Below, piece after piece: positions 20,225 to 28,440 of a DNA stretch of 64,000 nucleotides (the stretch's first letter is position 1; every line of letters begins with the position of its first letter). Where the stretch lies: positions 1 to 64,000 of the forward strand of contig NZ_JAHFVG010000028.1 of assembly GCF_023264675.1 (NCBI RefSeq), given 5' to 3'. The notes under the pieces were generated by a model that had not been told where the DNA came from, did not search any database, and saw only the letters and a program-made list of their open reading frames with translations. Source of the DNA: Rhodococcus sp. (in: high G+C Gram-positive bacteria) (GTDB lineage Bacteria; Actinomycetota; Actinomycetes; Mycobacteriales; Mycobacteriaceae). The position numbers and the translations under genes are program-made.

Positions 20225-20250
20225 GGAACATGCAGAGCGCAGCCGTTGTT
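20225..20250 (+). promoter_or_regulatory. SigH-type promoter of sigH
   Basis: GGAAC at 20225-20229 and GTT at 20248-20250 are separated by 18 bases, the consensus layout for SigH and SigR promoters in actinobacteria. The GTG start of sigH follows 39 bases later. This fits positive autoregulation of sigH under thiol-oxidative stress, as known in M. tuberculosis and Streptomyces. Confidence 0.75.
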
Positions 20251-20289
20251 CTTTCCACTACTGGAGCAAGAGGAAGGAAGGGATCGGCT

Positions 20290-21048
20290 GTGGCGATGAT
20301 GACCACCGAGCGCCCGGAGGCCGCTGTGTCGGGCGTGGGCGCGATCTATGTGAAGGACCTGTCTTCGCCCGCGGTAACCTGGTCGAACATGGCTACCGAA
20401 GGGATCAGCGTGGAGGAAGTAGAGCGCCCAGCTCAGGAGGCAGCCGAGTCGGCGGAAGAGCTGACCGCGCGCTTCGAGCGCGATGCGCTGCCGATGCTGG
20501 ACCAGCTGTACGGTGCTGCGTTGCGAATGACCCGCAATCCGGCGGACGCCGAGGATCTCGTCCAGGAGACCTACATCAAGGCGTACTCGGCGTTTCGGTC
20601 GTTCCGTGAGGGCACGAACCTGAAGGCGTGGCTCTACCGCATCCTGACCAATACCTACATCAACTCGTATCGAAAGAAGCAGCGTCAGCCGGCGCAGTAT
20701 CCGACGGACGAGATCACCGATTGGCAGTTGGCTGCCACCGCCGAGCACACGTCGGCCGGTCTGAGGTCCGCCGAGGTGGAAGCACTCGACGCTCTTCCCG
20801 ACGACGACATCAAGGCGGCCCTTCAGTCGCTTCCGGAGGAGTTCCGGATGGCGGTCTACTACGCCGACGTCGAAGGATTTCCGTACAAGGAGATCGCCGA
20901 GATCATGGGAACTCCCATCGGAACGGTGATGTCGCGTCTGCATCGCGGACGCAAGCAATTGAGGGGTCAGCTTGCAGGCGTGGCCCGTGAGCGTGGATTC
21001 AACCGCAACGGTGCGGTGGACATGCACGACCAGGAGGTCTCGAAGTGA
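20290..21048 (+). CDS. sigH: RNA polymerase sigma factor SigH (ECF group)
   Basis: An ECF sigma factor that drives the thiol-oxidative and heat stress response. Region 2 lies around [20 protein letters not shown] and [20 protein letters not shown]; region 4 around [19 protein letters not shown] and [18 protein letters not shown]. The GTG at 20290 gives 252 residues and has AAGGGA six bases upstream plus a SigH-type promoter before it. A later ATG at 20389 would give 219 residues, close to the M. tuberculosis length, so the first ~33 residues are less certain. It overlaps the anti-sigma gene by four bases. Confidence 0.95.
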   Translation: MAMMTTERPEAAVSGVGAIYVKDLSSPAVTWSNMATEGISVEEVERPAQEAAESAEELTARFERDALPMLDQLYGAALRMTRNPADAEDLVQETYIKAYSAFRSFREGTNLKAWLYRILTNTYINSYRKKQRQPAQYPTDEITDWQLAATAEHTSAGLRSAEVEALDALPDDDIKAALQSLPEEFRMAVYYADVEGFPYKEIAEIMGTPIGTVMSRLHRGRKQLRGQLAGVARERGFNRNGAVDMHDQEVSK

Positions 21049-21353
21049 CATCGGATGTGCCGCAGGAGCCGAATCCGGCAGACCGCGAATTCGAAAATCT
21101 CGACTGCTCGGCCGTCATCGCCGACGTCTGGTTGATGTTGGACAACGAGTGCGACCAGGGAAGCCGTGAGCGGCTTCAACGGCACATCGACGAATGTGGA
21201 TCGTGCTTTGCCGCGTACGGCATCGAGGAGAAGGTCAAGAGCCTCATCAATCGCAAGTGCGGCGGCGATCAGGCGCCCGCAGGGCTGCGTGAGCGGCTCA
21301 GCATCGAGATTCGTAGCACGGTCCTGATCAAGCGGACCGAGAACAATCAGTAG
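21045..21353 (+). CDS. rsrA: Zinc-binding anti-sigma factor RsrA/RshA
   Basis: A 102-residue ZAS-type anti-sigma factor. The zinc site HIDECGSC (H-x3-C-x2-C) near residues 47-54 and further cysteines upstream let it hold SigH in reducing conditions and release it when oxidised. The GTG start lies in a GTGA overlap with the sigH stop, so production of sigma and anti-sigma should be coupled. A strong hairpin terminator follows. M. tuberculosis RshA/Rv3221A is the counterpart. Confidence 0.93.
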   Translation: MTSDVPQEPNPADREFENLDCSAVIADVWLMLDNECDQGSRERLQRHIDECGSCFAAYGIEEKVKSLINRKCGGDQAPAGLRERLSIEIRSTVLIKRTENNQ

Positions 21354-21368
21354 CGTCGTAACAGAGAA

Positions 21369-21400
21369 GAGGGCCGGGAAGCTGATGCTTCCCGGCCCTC
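21369..21400. terminator. Terminator between rsrA and the bL37 gene
   Basis: A perfect 14-pair stem joins 21369-21382 to 21387-21400 with a TGAT loop. It lies between the converging rsrA and bL37 genes and can end both. Confidence 0.88.
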
Positions 21401-21421
21401 TCTCGTATCGGTGGCGAATCG

Positions 21422-21496
21422 TCAGCTGTTCGGACGCTTGCCGTGGTTGGCTTTGTTTCCCTTGCGACTGCGCTTCTTGCGCCCACGCTTACCCAT
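21422..21496 (-). CDS. Ribosomal protein bL37 (24 residues)
   Basis: A 24-residue, extremely basic peptide beginning MGKRGRKKRSRKGNKANH and ending GKRPNS. It matches the tiny AURKAIP1/COX24-domain protein identified as bL37 in the mycobacterial large ribosomal subunit. AGGAG sits six bases before the ATG on the coding strand, which is a textbook ribosome binding site. It is too short for most gene finders. The position next to sigH-rsrA and the biotinyl carrier gene agrees with its place in mycobacteria. Confidence 0.92.
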   Translation of the reverse strand: MGKRGRKKRSRKGNKANHGKRPNS

Positions 21497-21605
21497 GATG
21501 AGCTCCTCTCTACTTGTTCACTACAGTCTTTCACGTGTGATTGGCTGTGTTTCCAGTGGTGCCCGAATCCTGCTGTGAACCCGCCCCGAGCGAGAGGGAA
21601 ATATC

Positions 21606-21821
21606 ATGGCCGAGGATGTGCGCGCAGAGATGGTCTCCACCGTGTTCCAGATCGTTGTGACCGAAGGTGACACGGTGTCGATCGGAGACACATTGGTGAT
21701 CCTTGAGTCGATGAAGATGGAAATCCCGGTGCTGGCAGAGTCCGAGGGGACCGTGACCACCATCGGCGTCCAGGTCGGAGACGTCATTCAGCAAGGCGAT
21801 CTCATCGCCGTGGTGTCCTGA
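21606..21821 (+). CDS. Biotin/lipoyl-binding carrier protein
   Basis: A 71-residue single-domain carrier with the biotin attachment motif ESMKM near residue 36 (the lysine is the attachment site) between two half-barrel repeats. It matches Rv3221c/TB7.3. It may carry biotin for an acyl-CoA carboxylase, but no carboxylase gene is near, so the partner is unknown. AGAGGG lies seven bases upstream of the ATG. The sensor kinase gene pdtaS starts 18 bases after its stop, so the two are likely cotranscribed. Confidence 0.9.
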   Translation: MAEDVRAEMVSTVFQIVVTEGDTVSIGDTLVILESMKMEIPVLAESEGTVTTIGVQVGDVIQQGDLIAVVS

Positions 21822-21839
21822 GCCCGACGAGCATCCACG

Positions 21840-23315
21840 GTGTCCACACTCAGTGACCTTCTGGCCGAGCACACCGATCTACCGGGTGATGCCGTCGACC
21901 ATCTGCAGCGGGTAGTCGGGGAGTGGCAGCTTCTGGCCGACCTGTCGTTCGCGGACCTTTTGCTGTGGGTCGGTACCGACGACGTCGAAGGAAGCCCGGA
22001 TGCCAAGGTTCTGTGCGTTGCCCAGTGTCGTCCCACGACGGCGCCGACGGTGTTCACCGAGGACATGGTCGGCGCCGTCGTTTCGGAATCTCAGCACCCG
22101 AACGTCATCGACTCGCTGATCACCAAGTCGATCGTCCACGGCGAGGGAGCCGAGACCGAAAGTGTGCCGGTGCGCTGCGGCGAGCATGTGATCGCCGTGC
22201 TGACCCGAGATACCAATCCCACCCAGCAACGCCCCCCGAGCGCGTTGGAGATCGCATATCGCGACTGCGCGGACGATCTATGCCGAATGATCAGCGAAGG
22301 TACGTTTCCGACGCCGGTCGAGCGGACAGACGTCAACTCGTCCCCTCGTGCGGGCGACGGCTTCATCCGACTCGATACCGAAGGTCGCGTGGTCTACGCG
22401 AGCCCCAATGCGCTCTCTGCCTACCACCGGATGGGCCTGACCTCCGAACTGTCCGGTCGGGATCTTGCGTCGGTCACACGGTCGCTGATCACCGACCCGT
22501 TCGACTCGCAGGAAGTCGCCGACCACATTCGTGCGTCGCTGACCGGCAGCGAAGGGCATCGAATGGAGGCCGACGCCCGAGGCGCCACCGTGCTGATTCG
22601 CACTCTGTCGCTCCGCCCCCGTGGTCGCTCGGTGGGCGCGATCGTTCTCGTTCGCGACGTCACCGAAGTGAAGCGTCGTGATCGAGCACTGCTGAGCAAG
22701 GACGCCACGATCCGCGAGATCCACCACCGAGTGAAGAACAATCTTCAAACGGTCGCCGCGCTTCTGCGTCTGCAGTCGAGACGGCTCGAGAACGAGGAAG
22801 CCCGGACGGCGTTGTCCGAGTCGGTACGGCGAGTGACGTCGATTGCCGTCGTCCACGAGATGCTGTCGATGTCGGTGGACGAGGAAGTCGACCTCGACGA
22901 GATCGTCGACCGCTTGGTGCCGATCATGCTGGACGTCGCGACCGTCAATCCGCGCGTTCGGGTCGCCCGAGACGGCAAGCTCGGTGTGTTTTCCGCCGAG
23001 CGGGCCACACCTCTGGTGATGGTGTTGACGGAACTGGTGCAGAACGCCATGGAACACGGGTTCGACGCCGGCAGCGCAGGCGTGGTTCGTGTTTCGGCCG
23101 ATCGATCGTCCAAGTGGCTCGATGTGGTGATTCACGACGACGGTCGCGGATTGCCTCCCGGGTTCTCGCTGGAGAAGTCGGAAGGGCTCGGCCTGCAGAT
23201 CGTGCGCACGCTCGTGTCGGTCGAACTCAACGGATCTCTCGGTCTGCATCCGGCTGCAGGCGGTGGAACCGATGCCTCGCTGCGAGTGCCGCTCGGACGT
23301 CGCTCGACGAGGTGA
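21840..23315 (+). CDS. pdtaS: Sensor histidine kinase PdtaS
   Basis: A 491-residue soluble kinase with an N-terminal GAF-like domain (about 1-150), a PAS domain (about 175-285), and a HisKA_2-type dimerisation segment with HHRVKNNLQTVAALLRLQSRR from about residue 295. The ATPase domain ends the protein (ELVQNAMEHGF, DDGRGLPPGF, GLGLQIV). In mycobacteria PdtaS phosphorylates the RNA-binding antiterminator PdtaR, which is encoded elsewhere. There is no membrane segment. The start is GTG at 21840. A hairpin terminator follows the stop. Confidence 0.93.
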   Translation: MSTLSDLLAEHTDLPGDAVDHLQRVVGEWQLLADLSFADLLLWVGTDDVEGSPDAKVLCVAQCRPTTAPTVFTEDMVGAVVSESQHPNVIDSLITKSIVHGEGAETESVPVRCGEHVIAVLTRDTNPTQQRPPSALEIAYRDCADDLCRMISEGTFPTPVERTDVNSSPRAGDGFIRLDTEGRVVYASPNALSAYHRMGLTSELSGRDLASVTRSLITDPFDSQEVADHIRASLTGSEGHRMEADARGATVLIRTLSLRPRGRSVGAIVLVRDVTEVKRRDRALLSKDATIREIHHRVKNNLQTVAALLRLQSRRLENEEARTALSESVRRVTSIAVVHEMLSMSVDEEVDLDEIVDRLVPIMLDVATVNPRVRVARDGKLGVFSAERATPLVMVLTELVQNAMEHGFDAGSAGVVRVSADRSSKWLDVVIHDDGRGLPPGFSLEKSEGLGLQIVRTLVSVELNGSLGLHPAAGGGTDASLRVPLGRRSTR

Positions 23316-23354
23316 TGTGTCGCAGGCGTCGGCGATCGCAGCTCGACACACGAC

Positions 23355-23386
23355 AGAACCCGGTCTCCTGAAGGAAACCGGGTTCT
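23355..23386. terminator. Terminator between pdtaS and whiB1
   Basis: A ten-pair stem joins 23355-23364 to 23377-23386, extended inside by TCCT/AGGA around a two-base centre after one mismatch. It separates the converging pdtaS and whiB1 genes. Confidence 0.8.
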
Positions 23387-23444
23387 GACGTTTCAGCTCT
23401 GTGCGGGGCGCTCGCGCGCTCTCCGCGAGGCCGGGGAACGAAAG

Positions 23445-23699
23445 CTAGACCGAGCTACGTGCTCGCGTACGTGCGTTACGACGCTTGAGCGCGCGACGCT
23501 CGTCTTCGCTCATTCCACCCCACACGCCGGCATCCTGGCCGGACTCGAGTGCCCATGAGAGGCACTCAGCGGTGACGGGGCACCGCGTGCAGACGACCTT
23601 GGCATCGGCGATCTGCGCGAGTGCCGGGCCACTGTTTCCCACTGGGAAAAATAGTTCCGGATCTTCGTCGCGACAAATTGCCTTGTGGCGCCAGTCCAT
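23445..23699 (-). CDS. whiB1: Iron-sulfur transcription factor WhiB1
   Basis: An 84-residue WhiB protein. Four cysteines that bind a nitric-oxide-sensitive 4Fe-4S cluster are visible in AICRDED, VVCTRCPVTAEC (C-x2-C-x5-C). The turn GVWGGMSEDER is followed by a basic tail (RALKRRNARTRARSS) for DNA contact. The ATG at 23699 gives exactly the mycobacterial length and has AAGGAG six bases upstream; the open frame runs further to 23795. WhiB1 is essential in M. tuberculosis and binds the housekeeping sigma factor. Confidence 0.96.
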   Translation of the reverse strand: MDWRHKAICRDEDPELFFPVGNSGPALAQIADAKVVCTRCPVTAECLSWALESGQDAGVWGGMSEDERRALKRRNARTRARSSV

Positions 23700-23845
23700 C
23701 CTCTGCTCCTTACCGGGCGCCGCAGCGCCGTTTCGTTTCAACTGTTGTTTCGAGTTCGTCTGTTGTTCACTCGTGCGTATCCAATGTTTCCGCACTGTTG
23801 CTTGTGAATGCTTTCACGAACTTAGGGGAAGTCAAGAGATAGCCG

Positions 23846-23861
23846 TGTGACCGTGGTCAAG
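23846..23861. promoter_or_regulatory. Weak CRP-like site upstream of whiB1
   Basis: TGTGA-N6-TCAAG, a partial match to the CRP consensus TGTGA-N6-TCACA (second half three of five). It lies about 150 bases before the whiB1 start codon. M. tuberculosis whiB1 is CRP-controlled, which makes the site worth noting, but the match alone is weak. Confidence 0.3.
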
Positions 23862-23984
23862 CTCACTCTGTTAGGCTGCCTTAAGCCTCCTGCGCTCCTT
23901 TGTACCCTCCTGGAGACGTTCTTGCAGGGATTTTCCCAGCAAAACCACTGTGATGTGGATTTCGTGGCGCGACGATGAGGGCGA

Positions 23985-24010
23985 CGGAACTACCCGATCG
24001 GGTAGTTCCG
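23985..24010 (-). terminator. Palindromic terminator after the lipid kinase gene
   Basis: A perfect 26-base palindrome whose inner bases form the loop. It begins nine bases after the stop of the minus-strand lipid kinase gene at 24020 and should end its transcript. Confidence 0.75.
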
Positions 24011-24019
24011 CCGGCGACT

Positions 24020-24976
24020 TCAGTGCTGTTTGGGGGCAATGACTTCCAATGCCGCCGGTGTGGCGAAGAAGTCGGCTTCGGTGCGCATCCCGAGGTAGTC
24101 CCCGTCCATTTGCAGCCCGATCGGCTCGCTGGAGGTGATGCGGATTCGGGGTGTGTCGTCGACCCGTAAAAGCTTGCGCGACTTCAGTTTCGAGCCCGAT
24201 GTCAACAATTGACGCGAGATGTTGAGGCTGGGAATCACGTTGGTCGTCGACACCGCGAAGAGGCCGAGTCCCGTGTCGAACGAGGTCCCTGGATTGGTGT
24301 GGACCGGTCGCTCGTTCAGATAGGTCCACGGACTCGAGTTGGAAACGAAAGCGTAATGAATGCCCGTGACCGGATCGTGATCGGGAATATCGACCGTCAG
24401 AGTCGGGGCGTGACGTTTGTTACGAAAAAAAGCGCTGACGGCCGCGCGAACGTATCGCGTCGCCGATACCGGACCGCCGTCCTTCCGTCCTGCATCGATA
24501 GCGCGGCACACGTCGGCGTCCAGACCGAGGCCCGCGTTGAACGTGAACCAGCGGTTGTCGCAGTGGCCGAGCCCGATGGTGCGCCGCGATCGCGCAGCGA
24601 GTAGATCGATCAACTGATTCGTCGCGGCAACCGGATCGGCTTCGATCCCGAGAGATCGCGCGAACACGTTGGCGCTTCCACCGGGAACCACGGCGAGCGG
24701 CGGGATCGCGCCGATGGTCACCGACCTCATCGACGTCGGCAACGGGACACCCAGAAGCCCGTTGATCACTTCGTTGACCGTGCCGTCACCCCCGTGGACG
24801 ATCACGAGGCCCATACCGTCTTCTCTTGCCTGACGTGCCAGCTCGGCCGCATGATCGCGATGCGTCGTGTGAGCGACGGTCACTCGGACTCGACTCGACA
24901 ACGCGTGAGCAAGAAGATCTCTTGCTGCCGGGGTCGTCGACGTCGCGTTGGGATTGACGATCAGGAGCGCGCGCAC
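24020..24976 (-). CDS. Diacylglycerol kinase family lipid kinase
   Basis: A 318-residue lipid kinase of the DAGK/YegS type. The N-terminus RALLIVNPNATSTT, the nucleotide motif VIVHGGDGTVNEVINGLLG near residue 60 and PGGSANVFARSLGI near 110 are diagnostic. The substrate (diacylglycerol, sphingoid base or other) cannot be told from sequence. GTG at 24976 gives the family N-terminus. TAGGCT lies eight bases before it on the coding strand and no ribosome binding site is present, so the message is probably leaderless. It matches Rv3218 and diverges from the next gene. Confidence 0.9.
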   Translation of the reverse strand: MRALLIVNPNATSTTPAARDLLAHALSSRVRVTVAHTTHRDHAAELARQAREDGMGLVIVHGGDGTVNEVINGLLGVPLPTSMRSVTIGAIPPLAVVPGGSANVFARSLGIEADPVAATNQLIDLLAARSRRTIGLGHCDNRWFTFNAGLGLDADVCRAIDAGRKDGGPVSATRYVRAAVSAFFRNKRHAPTLTVDIPDHDPVTGIHYAFVSNSSPWTYLNERPVHTNPGTSFDTGLGLFAVSTTNVIPSLNISRQLLTSGSKLKSRKLLRVDDTPRIRITSSEPIGLQMDGDYLGMRTEADFFATPAALEVIAPKQH

Positions 24977-24984
24977 GGGATACC

Positions 24985-25020
24985 AGCCTAGTGGGTCGGA
25001 GGCGGAGCGTGTTCTAGGCT
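24985..25020. promoter_or_regulatory. Two divergent leaderless-type promoters
   Basis: The same -10 hexamer TAGGCT occurs on each strand: minus strand at 24990-24985, eight bases before GTG 24976, and plus strand at 25015-25020, six bases before GTG 25027. The spacing puts transcription starts at or next to the start codons. Only 24 bases separate the two -10 boxes, so the -35 regions overlap. Confidence 0.55.
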
Positions 25021-25026
25021 TGCGTG

Positions 25027-25452
25027 GTGCCAACGCCATCGCAGTCCACGATGCCGCCTCCCGCTTTCAGAGCAGCCGGAGTGCTCGTCTCGTCGGAAGG
25101 CCTCGTCGGGCTGGTGGCAGCCGCTGTGCTGCTGGTGCGTGCGCTCGGAGGGGCCACCGACAGTGCCGCGAACGGCTACGGGACCGCTGGGTGGTTCGCC
25201 GTAGTCGGCGCTGCTGTCGGTGGTGCAGGCATCGCCCTCATTCTGGGCAAGCGGTGGGGACGTGCCGTCGCCCTCGTCGTTCAGCTTCTTCTGCTCCCGG
25301 TGGTGTGGTCCCTGCTCACCGACTCCCACCAGCCGATCTACGGCGCCCTGCTCGGCGTGGTGGTGGTAGCGATCCTGGCACTGCTGTTCAGCCCGGCCTC
25401 GTCGCAGTGGATGGCGGCCGAATACGCCCACCTCGACGACGACACCGTCTGA
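25027..25452 (+). CDS. Small integral membrane protein
   Basis: A 141-residue protein with four predicted membrane helices: about 20-40 (LVGLVAAAVLLVRAL), 55-75 (WFAVVGAAVGGAGIALIL), 80-100 (AVALVVQLLLLPVVWSLL) and 105-125 (ALLGVVVVAILALLF). The C-terminus is acidic and cytoplasmic-looking. The function is unknown; it matches Rv3217c by position. GTG at 25027 is chosen over 25024 because it lies six bases after TAGGCT. No ribosome binding site is present. Confidence 0.8.
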   Translation: MPTPSQSTMPPPAFRAAGVLVSSEGLVGLVAAAVLLVRALGGATDSAANGYGTAGWFAVVGAAVGGAGIALILGKRWGRAVALVVQLLLLPVVWSLLTDSHQPIYGALLGVVVVAILALLFSPASSQWMAAEYAHLDDDTV

Positions 25453-25491
25453 AGGCAGATCGGGCTGCAGGCGACTCCCGCGGGGCTCGCG

Positions 25492-25989
25492 CTACCTCGA
25501 AGCGCGATGCGCAAGCGCCTCCAATGCGGTGCCGGTCATCCGAAACGTGGTCCACTCGTCCTGCGCGACTGCTCCGAGTGACTCGTAGAAGCCGATCGAC
25601 GGCGTGTTCCAGTCCAGCACCGACCAGCTGAGCCTGGTATATCCCTCCGCTGTGCACTCCGCAGCCAAGGCTGCCAGGAGTGCCGCACCGAGTCCCGAGC
25701 CGCGTGAGGCCGGTTGTACGTACAGGTCCTCCAGATAGATGCCGTTGACGCCGTCCCAAGTCGAGAAGTTCAGGAACCAGATCGCAGTGCCGACGACGCG
25801 GCCACCGCTCTCGGCGACGTGAGCGAACACCGACGGATTCGAGCCGAACAGAGCCGCGTGAATCTGGTGGGGGAGCACGGTGCACTGGTCCAGCAGCTTC
25901 TCGTACTCCGCGAGTTCGCGGATCAGGCCGCAGATGGCGTCGACATCGGTGGGCTCCGCTCGCCTGATGGTCCCCGATACGTGCGTCAT
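25492..25989 (-). CDS. GNAT family N-acetyltransferase
   Basis: A 165-residue acetyltransferase. The acetyl-CoA binding loop is LYVQPASRGSGLGAALLAALA near residue 90, preceded by the strand YLEDLYV. The C-terminal LSWSVLDWNTPSIGFYESLGA is typical of the diamine/spermidine N-acetyltransferase-like branch. The real substrate is unknown. The ATG at 25989 overlaps the stop of the upstream phosphatase gene by four bases (ATGA), so the pair is translationally coupled. It corresponds to Rv3216, although entC, the neighbour in M. tuberculosis, is missing here. Confidence 0.9.
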   Translation of the reverse strand: MTHVSGTIRRAEPTDVDAICGLIRELAEYEKLLDQCTVLPHQIHAALFGSNPSVFAHVAESGGRVVGTAIWFLNFSTWDGVNGIYLEDLYVQPASRGSGLGAALLAALAAECTAEGYTRLSWSVLDWNTPSIGFYESLGAVAQDEWTTFRMTGTALEALAHRASR

Positions 25990-26630
25990 CGCGCAGGCTC
26001 CTGATCCAGGCCGGTCCGTACCGACGGATGAATGTTGTGAACCACGACCTGACGAAAGGAATGTTCGAAACCCAACACCGAGTACGCCGCAGGCGACATC
26101 GCGAAGCGCTTGCCCTCGGACACGGGCAATTCGAGCCAACGGGTCAGCAGCGCACGGGAGAAGTGGCCATGACCGACCAGAACCACGTCGCGGTCGCCGA
26201 GTGCGGGCAGTACCACCGAGAGCACGAGGTCGGCTCTCACGCCTATCTGCTCGATACTTTCCCCACCGGGGCAGGGGTGGGTCCAGACGGTCCAGTGCGG
26301 CACGGTCTCCTGAATGCGATGTGACGTGAGGCCCTCGTAGTCGCCGTAATCCCACTCGGCGAGCGCATCCCACTCCCGTTCCACGGTCAGACCGGCCAGT
26401 CGAGCGGTGCGCAGGGCACGCGTTCTGGGGCTGCTGATGACGAGGGGTGATCGCAGGCCCAATTCGCCGACGAGCTCACCCGCTGCACGAGCCTGACGTT
26501 CACCGATGTCGGTGAGTGGAACATCGGTGGCTCCGGTGTGCCGTCCGGACTTGGCCCATTCGGTTTGACCGTGACGAAGGAGTACGACGCGTCCGGATTC
26601 GGCGGGAGGTGGGGAGGTCATGACTGTCAT
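25986..26630 (-). CDS. Histidine phosphatase family protein (phosphoglycerate mutase-like)
   Basis: A 214-residue histidine phosphatase. The phosphohistidine motif LLRHGQTEW lies near residue 18, the second catalytic histidine in VLVGHGHFSRALLTRW near 155, and the basic SSPRTRALRTA near 67. It matches Rv3214 (gpm2), which acts as an acid phosphatase rather than a mutase. ATG at 26630 or 26621 are both possible; neither has a good ribosome binding site. The open frame continues to 27041 without family sequence. Confidence 0.88.
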   Translation of the reverse strand: MTVMTSPPPAESGRVVLLRHGQTEWAKSGRHTGATDVPLTDIGERQARAAGELVGELGLRSPLVISSPRTRALRTARLAGLTVEREWDALAEWDYGDYEGLTSHRIQETVPHWTVWTHPCPGGESIEQIGVRADLVLSVVLPALGDRDVVLVGHGHFSRALLTRWLELPVSEGKRFAMSPAAYSVLGFEHSFRQVVVHNIHPSVRTGLDQEPAR

Positions 26631-26853
26631 GATGCCGTGTCGGGAGTCACAGCCGTTCCGGTGGATCCGTTTGGAAAACAGATTGAGTAGCGCGCGAGAT
26701 GAGGGAATACTGTTTCGAGTCGTTCGTCGTCCTACGGTCCGTTCGTTCGTGAACGCCCGAAAGGCGAAAATGTCCACGCGCGAGGATGCGCGACTTCGAT
26801 ACACAGGTGTGCAGCAGCCTCTGCTCGCCGTCACAGTCAAGGAACAGAGGAAC

Positions 26854-28332
26854 ATGACGCAACCAGGTTCGTCACCACCACTCGCACAATCGGACAAGCT
26901 CGATTCGGGTGTATTGAAGGTCGCAGGCGTCGTCGTTCTCGGCGCGATCATGTCCATTCTCGACGTCACGGTGGTCAGCGTTGCGCTGCCGACGTTCATG
27001 AATGTCTTCGAAGCGTCGTATGCCACCGTCGCCTGGACCATGACCGGCTACACCCTCGCGCTCGCGACGGTCATCCCGTTGACCGGTTGGGCAGCCGACC
27101 GGTTCGGTACCAAGCGTCTCTACATCACCGCGTTGATTCTCTTCGTGTTCGGTTCGGTTCTGTGCAGCTTCGCGTGGGACATCACCTCGCTCATCGCATT
27201 CCGAGTCCTGCAGGGCCTCGGCGGCGGAATGTTGATGCCACTCGGCATGACCATCATGACGAGGGCCGCAGGACCGGAACGCATCGGTCGCGTGATGGCC
27301 GTGCTCGGCGTACCGATGCTGCTTGGCCCGATCGGTGGCCCGATTCTCGGTGGTTGGCTGCTCGAGGCCGCAAGCTGGCACTGGATCTTCCTGATCAACG
27401 TGCCGATCGGCGCAGTGGCACTCGTTGCCGCCATCGTCATCTTCCCCAAGGACGATCCGACGCCGTCGGAGTCCTTCGACTTCGTCGGAATGCTGATGCT
27501 CTCGCCCGGCCTCGCGTTGTTCCTGTTCGGTGTGTCCTCGATTCCGGAGACCGGGACGGTGTTCGCGACGCGCGTGCTCCTGCCTGCCGTCATCGGTTTC
27601 GTGCTGATCGTTCTGTTCGTGTTCCATGCGCTTCGCACGGAGCATCCGCTGATCGATCTGCATCTGTTCAAGAATCGTGCACTCACGGTCGCGGTGCTCA
27701 CCACCGTGTTGTTCATGGTCGCGTTCATGGGCGCCGGCCTGCTCTTTCCGAGCTACTTCCTGCAGATCCGCGGTGAGAGCACACTCGCGGCAGGCTTGCT
27801 GCTCGCTCCGCAGGGCATCGGCGCGATGTTGACGATGCCGATCGCCGGCACCTTGGCCGACCGCATCGGGCCCGGAAAGATCGTCCTGGTCGGAATGGTC
27901 TTCATCACGGCAGGCATGGCGGTGTTCACCCAGGTGGGCGCCGATACGTCGTATGCGATTCTGCTCGGCGGACTGTTCGTGATGGGGATGGGCCTCGGTG
28001 CAACGATGATGCCGATCATGACCGCGGCACTCCAGACGCTGAACGATCACACCATTGCGCGGGGTTCGACGTTGATGAACATCGTGCAGCAGACCGCCGG
28101 ATCCATCGGCACTGCTGTGATGTCGGTCGTGCTGACCAGTCAGATGAAGAATGTGGTCAATGCGACGTCGCCTGCCGATGCACTCGACATCTCGGCGAGC
28201 GCGTTCGGCAACACGTTCATGGTCGCGCTCGTGCTCATCGTGTTGACGTTCATCCCGGCTTTCTTCCTGCCGCGCAAGAAGGTCGTGCCGGTGGAGGGTG
28301 CCGACACATCCAAGGCCGTGCTGCTGCACTGA
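26854..28332 (+). CDS. MFS drug exporter, DHA2 family (14 membrane helices)
   Basis: A 492-residue major facilitator of the DHA2 (EmrB/QacA-like) branch, driven by the proton gradient. Signature segments are LDVTVVSVALPTFMNVF in helix 1, GWAADRFGTKRLY (motif A), RVLQGLGGGMLMPLGMTI, and GPILGGWLLEAASWHWIFLINVPIG (motif C and following helix). About 14 helices can be counted. The ATG at 26854 is preceded by AGAGG. Substrates are unknown; many relatives confer drug or dye resistance. A WhiB7-like promoter candidate lies upstream. Confidence 0.9.
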   Translation: MTQPGSSPPLAQSDKLDSGVLKVAGVVVLGAIMSILDVTVVSVALPTFMNVFEASYATVAWTMTGYTLALATVIPLTGWAADRFGTKRLYITALILFVFGSVLCSFAWDITSLIAFRVLQGLGGGMLMPLGMTIMTRAAGPERIGRVMAVLGVPMLLGPIGGPILGGWLLEAASWHWIFLINVPIGAVALVAAIVIFPKDDPTPSESFDFVGMLMLSPGLALFLFGVSSIPETGTVFATRVLLPAVIGFVLIVLFVFHALRTEHPLIDLHLFKNRALTVAVLTTVLFMVAFMGAGLLFPSYFLQIRGESTLAAGLLLAPQGIGAMLTMPIAGTLADRIGPGKIVLVGMVFITAGMAVFTQVGADTSYAILLGGLFVMGMGLGATMMPIMTAALQTLNDHTIARGSTLMNIVQQTAGSIGTAVMSVVLTSQMKNVVNATSPADALDISASAFGNTFMVALVLIVLTFIPAFFLPRKKVVPVEGADTSKAVLLH

Positions 28333-28440
28333 CGTCGTCGCCGGTGTGGGCGCGTGTTCGCGGAGTTCGAACGAGCATCCGACGCGCCCACAACCGGCTA
28401 CGTCTGGCCCTGCAGAGGTATGTGCGCAAGGATCAGGACC

